From assembly GCF_030929555.1 (NCBI RefSeq), contig NZ_JAVFVT010000007.1, forward strand, positions 1-64,000: DNA of 64,000 nt, given 5' to 3'. The notes beneath the pieces are model-generated. The model was given only the letters and a program-made list of their open reading frames with translations, was not told the DNA's origin and searched no databases. Made by a program: the position numbers and the translations under genes. The stretch's first letter is position 1, and every line of letters begins with the position of its first letter. Source of the DNA: Paenibacillus sp. LHD-117 (GTDB lineage Bacteria; Bacillota; Bacilli; Paenibacillales; Paenibacillaceae). This document shows positions 61,346 through 64,000 of the stretch, piece after piece.

Positions 61346-63080
61346 CTTCGCTCATCTCCTTACAAGCTTGATAGACTTCGAGCGGCAGGAACGGATTACC
61401 GTCGTATTTCAACAAACTTTTGATTTTGTCGCCGAAGCCGGCGTTCATTTTAATTTGAGCCGCGAGCTGAGCCGTGGCGTTGTTCTCGATGACGACAACT
61501 TGTTTCGCAGCCTTCAGATAAGGCATTAGCGCTTCCGTCGGGAACGGATGGATCTGGCGAATCGTGATATGATTCGTCGTTATACCGTCTTCTTCCAGCC
61601 GCGCCCGAGCCGCGTCGATTGTTCCGCCCGTAGAGCCCATGCCGATCACGAGCAGGTCCGGGTTCGCGTTCGGCGCGTCCACGCGAATCGCGTCGCGAAC
61701 ATGAAGTCCATTCAGCTTGCCCAGTCGTTTATCCATCATGTTGCGGCGGTTCACCGCGTTCTCCGACGGACGGCCGACTTCGTCGTGCTCGACGCCCGTC
61801 ACATGGTGGAGGCCGCCTTTGACGCCCGGCAGCACGCGAGGCGAAATGCCGTCTTCCGTCAGCTCGTACCGCTTGAACAGGTCATGCCCTTCGAGCGGCG
61901 GCGTTTCGATGACCAGCTTGCCGCGTTTGATCTCCACTTTGGAGAAGTCGAGCGGTTCGCAGGATTGTTTGCCCAGCGACAGCTGAAGATCGGTCATGAC
62001 GATGACCGGCACTTGATAATGCTCGGATAGGTTGAACGCTTCGACCATGTCGTAGAAACAATCTTCGATCGATGCCGGTGCGATGACGATCTTCGGAATT
62101 TCCCCGTGCGTTCCGTATATCATCGCGTTCAAGTCGGATTGCTCTTGCTTCGTCGGCAACCCCGTAGACGGACCGCCGCGCTGCGTGTTCACGATGACTA
62201 GCGGCGTCTCGGTCATGCCGGACAAGCCGATCGCCTCCATCATCAGCGACAAGCCGGGGCCTGCCGATGCCGTCATCGTGCGGACGCCGGCGTAGTTCGC
62301 GCCGATCGCCATCGTAACCGCTGCGATTTCGTCCTCCGTCTGAACGACCGTGCCGCCGAACTTCGGCAGCTTCTTGATCAGGTACTCCATGATCTCGGAC
62401 GCCGGCGTAATCGGATAAGCCGACATGAGCCGGCAGCCCGCCGCCACCGAACCGAGACCGATCGCTTCGTTGCCGATCATGAACAGCTTCTGTTTGCCGT
62501 CGGCTTCTTCGAGCTTGAACTCGTCGAGCGGACCGCCGGCTTGCTCCAGCACGAATTCCGCGCCGTTTTTGACCGCTTCGATGTTTTTCGCTACGATTGC
62601 CGCGCCTTTGCGGCCGAATTCTTCCTCTACCGCTTTATTGAACACCTCTAACGGCAGACCAAGAAGCGCCCAAGAAGCCCCGGACGCGACCATGTTTTTC
62701 ATCAGCGAAGTGCCTAGCTCCTCCGCGATTTTCGTAATCGGAACGGCAAACAATTTGGCGTCCACGCCATCCGGAATGGTCGGATCGAACTTCGCATCCG
62801 CTACAACGACCCCGCCGGGACGAAGCTCATGCGCGTTCAGATCGATGCTCTCCTGGTCGAACGCGACCAGAATGTCAAGATCGTCGGAAATGGCACGAAT
62901 CGGATTCGTGCTGATCCTGATTTTATTATTCGTATGACCGCCCTTGATTCGAGACGAGAAATGACGGTAACCATATAAGTAATATCCCAATCGATTGAGC
63001 GCCGTGGAGAAGATACGGTCGGTACTTTCTACCCCTTCCCCCTGCTGTCCCCCGATCTTCCAAGACAATTGACTAATCAA
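61332..63080 (-). CDS. korA: 2-oxoacid:ferredoxin oxidoreductase, alpha subunit
   Basis: 582-aa alpha subunit: N-terminal gamma domain (LSWKIGGQQGEGVEST) fused to the pyrimidine-binding alpha domain (LMSAYPITPASEIMEYL, near residue 220) and the C-terminal domain. TTG 63080 is the preferred start: AGAGGAG lies 9 bases before it and homologues begin near ISQLSWK, whereas ATG 63089 abuts the ribosome binding site. It has a consensus -10 promoter and a cre-like site upstream. Confidence 0.9.
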   Translation of the reverse strand: MISQLSWKIGGQQGEGVESTDRIFSTALNRLGYYLYGYRHFSSRIKGGHTNNKIRISTNPIRAISDDLDILVAFDQESIDLNAHELRPGGVVVADAKFDPTIPDGVDAKLFAVPITKIAEELGTSLMKNMVASGASWALLGLPLEVFNKAVEEEFGRKGAAIVAKNIEAVKNGAEFVLEQAGGPLDEFKLEEADGKQKLFMIGNEAIGLGSVAAGCRLMSAYPITPASEIMEYLIKKLPKFGGTVVQTEDEIAAVTMAIGANYAGVRTMTASAGPGLSLMMEAIGLSGMTETPLVIVNTQRGGPSTGLPTKQEQSDLNAMIYGTHGEIPKIVIAPASIEDCFYDMVEAFNLSEHYQVPVIVMTDLQLSLGKQSCEPLDFSKVEIKRGKLVIETPPLEGHDLFKRYELTEDGISPRVLPGVKGGLHHVTGVEHDEVGRPSENAVNRRNMMDKRLGKLNGLHVRDAIRVDAPNANPDLLVIGMGSTGGTIDAARARLEEDGITTNHITIRQIHPFPTEALMPYLKAAKQVVVIENNATAQLAAQIKMNAGFGDKIKSLLKYDGNPFLPLEVYQACKEMSEDGNI

Positions 63081-63136
63081 AATGTCCATCTCCTCTGCTT
63101 CGTAAAAAAGGCCCATGATTTTCGATAACTGGAGCC

Positions 63137-63165
63137 ATTATATAATAGAAGGCATATCGTCACAA
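63137..63165 (-). promoter_or_regulatory. Sigma-A promoter of korAB
   Basis: TTGTGA (63160-63165), 17-bp spacer, perfect TATAAT (63137-63142) on the minus strand, about 60 bases before TTG 63080. Confidence 0.7.
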
Positions 63166-63198
63166 CAATTTTATGTTGGAAAATGCCAAATTGCAATA

Positions 63199-63212
63199 TG
63201 TAAACGTTTAAT
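63199..63212. promoter_or_regulatory. cre-like site upstream of korA promoter
   Basis: TGTAAACGTTTAAT matches the cre consensus at 13 of 14 positions with a perfect TAAACGTTTA core. It lies about 35-45 bp upstream of the korA -35 box, a position from which CcpA can activate. Confidence 0.4.
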
Positions 63213-63266
63213 AAAAACATAACATGTTTCGATCAAAACGATACCGTTCCGAGATGGCACGATTCG

Positions 63267-64000
63267 TCATGTAACGGGAAGATTGTCCCTTAGGAACGCG
63301 AGTGCGTTGTCTTGCAGAAAACCAGCGACCTGCGTTGCCGAATACCGTTTCAGAAGTGCTTCCTTCAGATGGATGACTTCGCCTGGATGTGTCAGATCCG
63401 TCATATAGCGGTCGATGCCGTCAAAGTCCGATCCCAGCATAATATGTTTCTCGCCGCCTAAGGCGCACACATGATCGACATGCATCAGCAGATCGGAAAT
63501 CGCCGCCTGCGGCCTTGTCGTCACGAACCAAGGCACGTAAGTCAACCCAATCCGTCCGTTGCCTTGAATTAATGCTTTCACCTGCCGATCGTCGAGGTTG
63601 CGCGGATGATCGCATTCCGCGCGCGCGTTGGAATGCGAGGCGATGATTGGCCTCGTCGACAACGCGGCAACATCCCAGAACGCCTTCTCCGACAAGTGGG
63701 ACACATCGACGATGATTCCGAGCTCGTTGCAAGCCGACACGAACGCTTGTCCTTCCGATGTAAGGCCGGCACCGCGCGGCTCCATGACGCCGTCGGCCGC
63801 CCAATTCGCATGGTTCCATGTGAGACCCGCCGCTCTGACGCCAAGCCGGTACAACAATCGGAGCATGGATAATCGGCCCTGCAGCCCGCTCACGCCCTCC
63901 AATGAGAGAAGTGCGCCGGTCTGCCCGCTCATCAGGCACGCTTCCAAATCGGCAACGCTTGTCACGAGCATCATTCCTTCGCAGGTTAAGATTTGCTCGT
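63267..64000 (-). CDS. Membrane dipeptidase, family M19 (5' end outside window)
   Basis: Partial protein, at least 240 aa visible, of the renal dipeptidase family (zinc peptidase cleaving dipeptides, often D-amino-acid containing). Visible parts are ALLSLEGVSGL, TWNHANWAADG, VDVSHLSEKAFWDV, IIASHSNARAECDHPRNL and MLGSDFDGID, matching the metal-binding His and Asp set of M19. The frame is open to the window edge (…QILTCEG before Met-Met at 63974), so the start lies beyond 64000. It precedes korAB on the same strand, but korAB has its own promoter. Confidence 0.9.
   Translation of the reverse strand, partial: EQILTCEGMMLVTSVADLEACLMSGQTGALLSLEGVSGLQGRLSMLRLLYRLGVRAAGLTWNHANWAADGVMEPRGAGLTSEGQAFVSACNELGIIVDVSHLSEKAFWDVAALSTRPIIASHSNARAECDHPRNLDDRQVKALIQGNGRIGLTYVPWFVTTRPQAAISDLLMHVDHVCALGGEKHIMLGSDFDGIDRYMTDLTHPGEVIHLKEALLKRYSATQVAGFLQDNALAFLRDNLPVT

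Noticed and set aside
1..64000. tRNA, rRNA, CRISPR arrays, riboswitches, transposase genes
   Set aside because: No clear signature seen by eye; small or divergent RNAs could still have been missed without a covariance-model search.

Overview
The window looks like a chromosomal segment of a Gram-positive spore-former of the Paenibacillaceae type (Paenibacillus, Cohnella or a relative). The reasons are strong AGGAGG-type ribosome binding sites, TTG and GTG starts, YesM/YesN plus LplB/LplC-type sugar transport, the miaB-ricA pair, a PucR-controlled purine operon, a SwrC-like RND pump without a fusion protein, and GC-rich genes with AT-rich promoters. This is inferred from gene content only. I saw no rRNA, tRNA, CRISPR array, prophage or transposase gene.

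Layout. 1-408: intergenic repeats and the dgt terminator. 409-1728: dgt. 1788-16742 (minus strand): one long purine-catabolism operon. Read from its promoter side it holds a degenerate PucG-like protein, OHCU decarboxylase, hydroxyisourate hydrolase, a purine-type deaminase, XdhC/PucA, the nucleotidyltransferase PucB, a NupOPQ-type nucleoside ABC importer, the three xanthine dehydrogenase subunits, a 207-bp MITE-like insertion, the BMP-type receptor lipoprotein and a Rieske oxygenase, ending at a strong terminator. The divergent pucR (16987-18633) and the convergent add (adenosine deaminase) complete the block. Genes for urate formation and for both steps after urate oxidation are present, but no urate oxidase is. 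The Rieske oxygenase is the obvious candidate for the missing step. Nothing in the window acts on allantoin.

19673-20509 is a gene-poor stretch with a promoter, small hairpin repeats and a terminator, followed by a rhodanese gene. 20973-34211 (minus strand) is an eight-gene envelope locus: a membrane protein with a glutamine-amidotransferase-like domain, ABC ATPase, ABC permease, a Gly-rich coiled-coil membrane protein, MoxR ATPase, DUF58 protein and two VWA membrane proteins. Its role is unknown, and it is the best candidate for an undescribed multi-component system.

34436-41139 holds a secreted DUF3889 protein, a GlxR-like dehydrogenase, and a histidine kinase / response regulator / RND efflux operon. 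41393-49849 is a xylo-oligosaccharide unit: YesN, YesM, lipoprotein receptor, two permeases and a GH8 exo-oligoxylanase, with a cre-like site and an attenuator hairpin. 49961-51946 holds an MFS transporter and a HAD hydrolase. 51997-55180 is a probable biotin ECF transporter: a fused ATPase/T-component, a second ATPase and the divergent BioY behind a BirA-like operator. 55262-57338 is miaB-ricA. 57453-59735 is a TetR/DHA2 efflux pair with a clear operator and promoter. 59827-63080 holds a PduL-type phosphotransacylase and the 2-oxoacid:ferredoxin oxidoreductase KorAB. The window ends inside an M19 dipeptidase gene.
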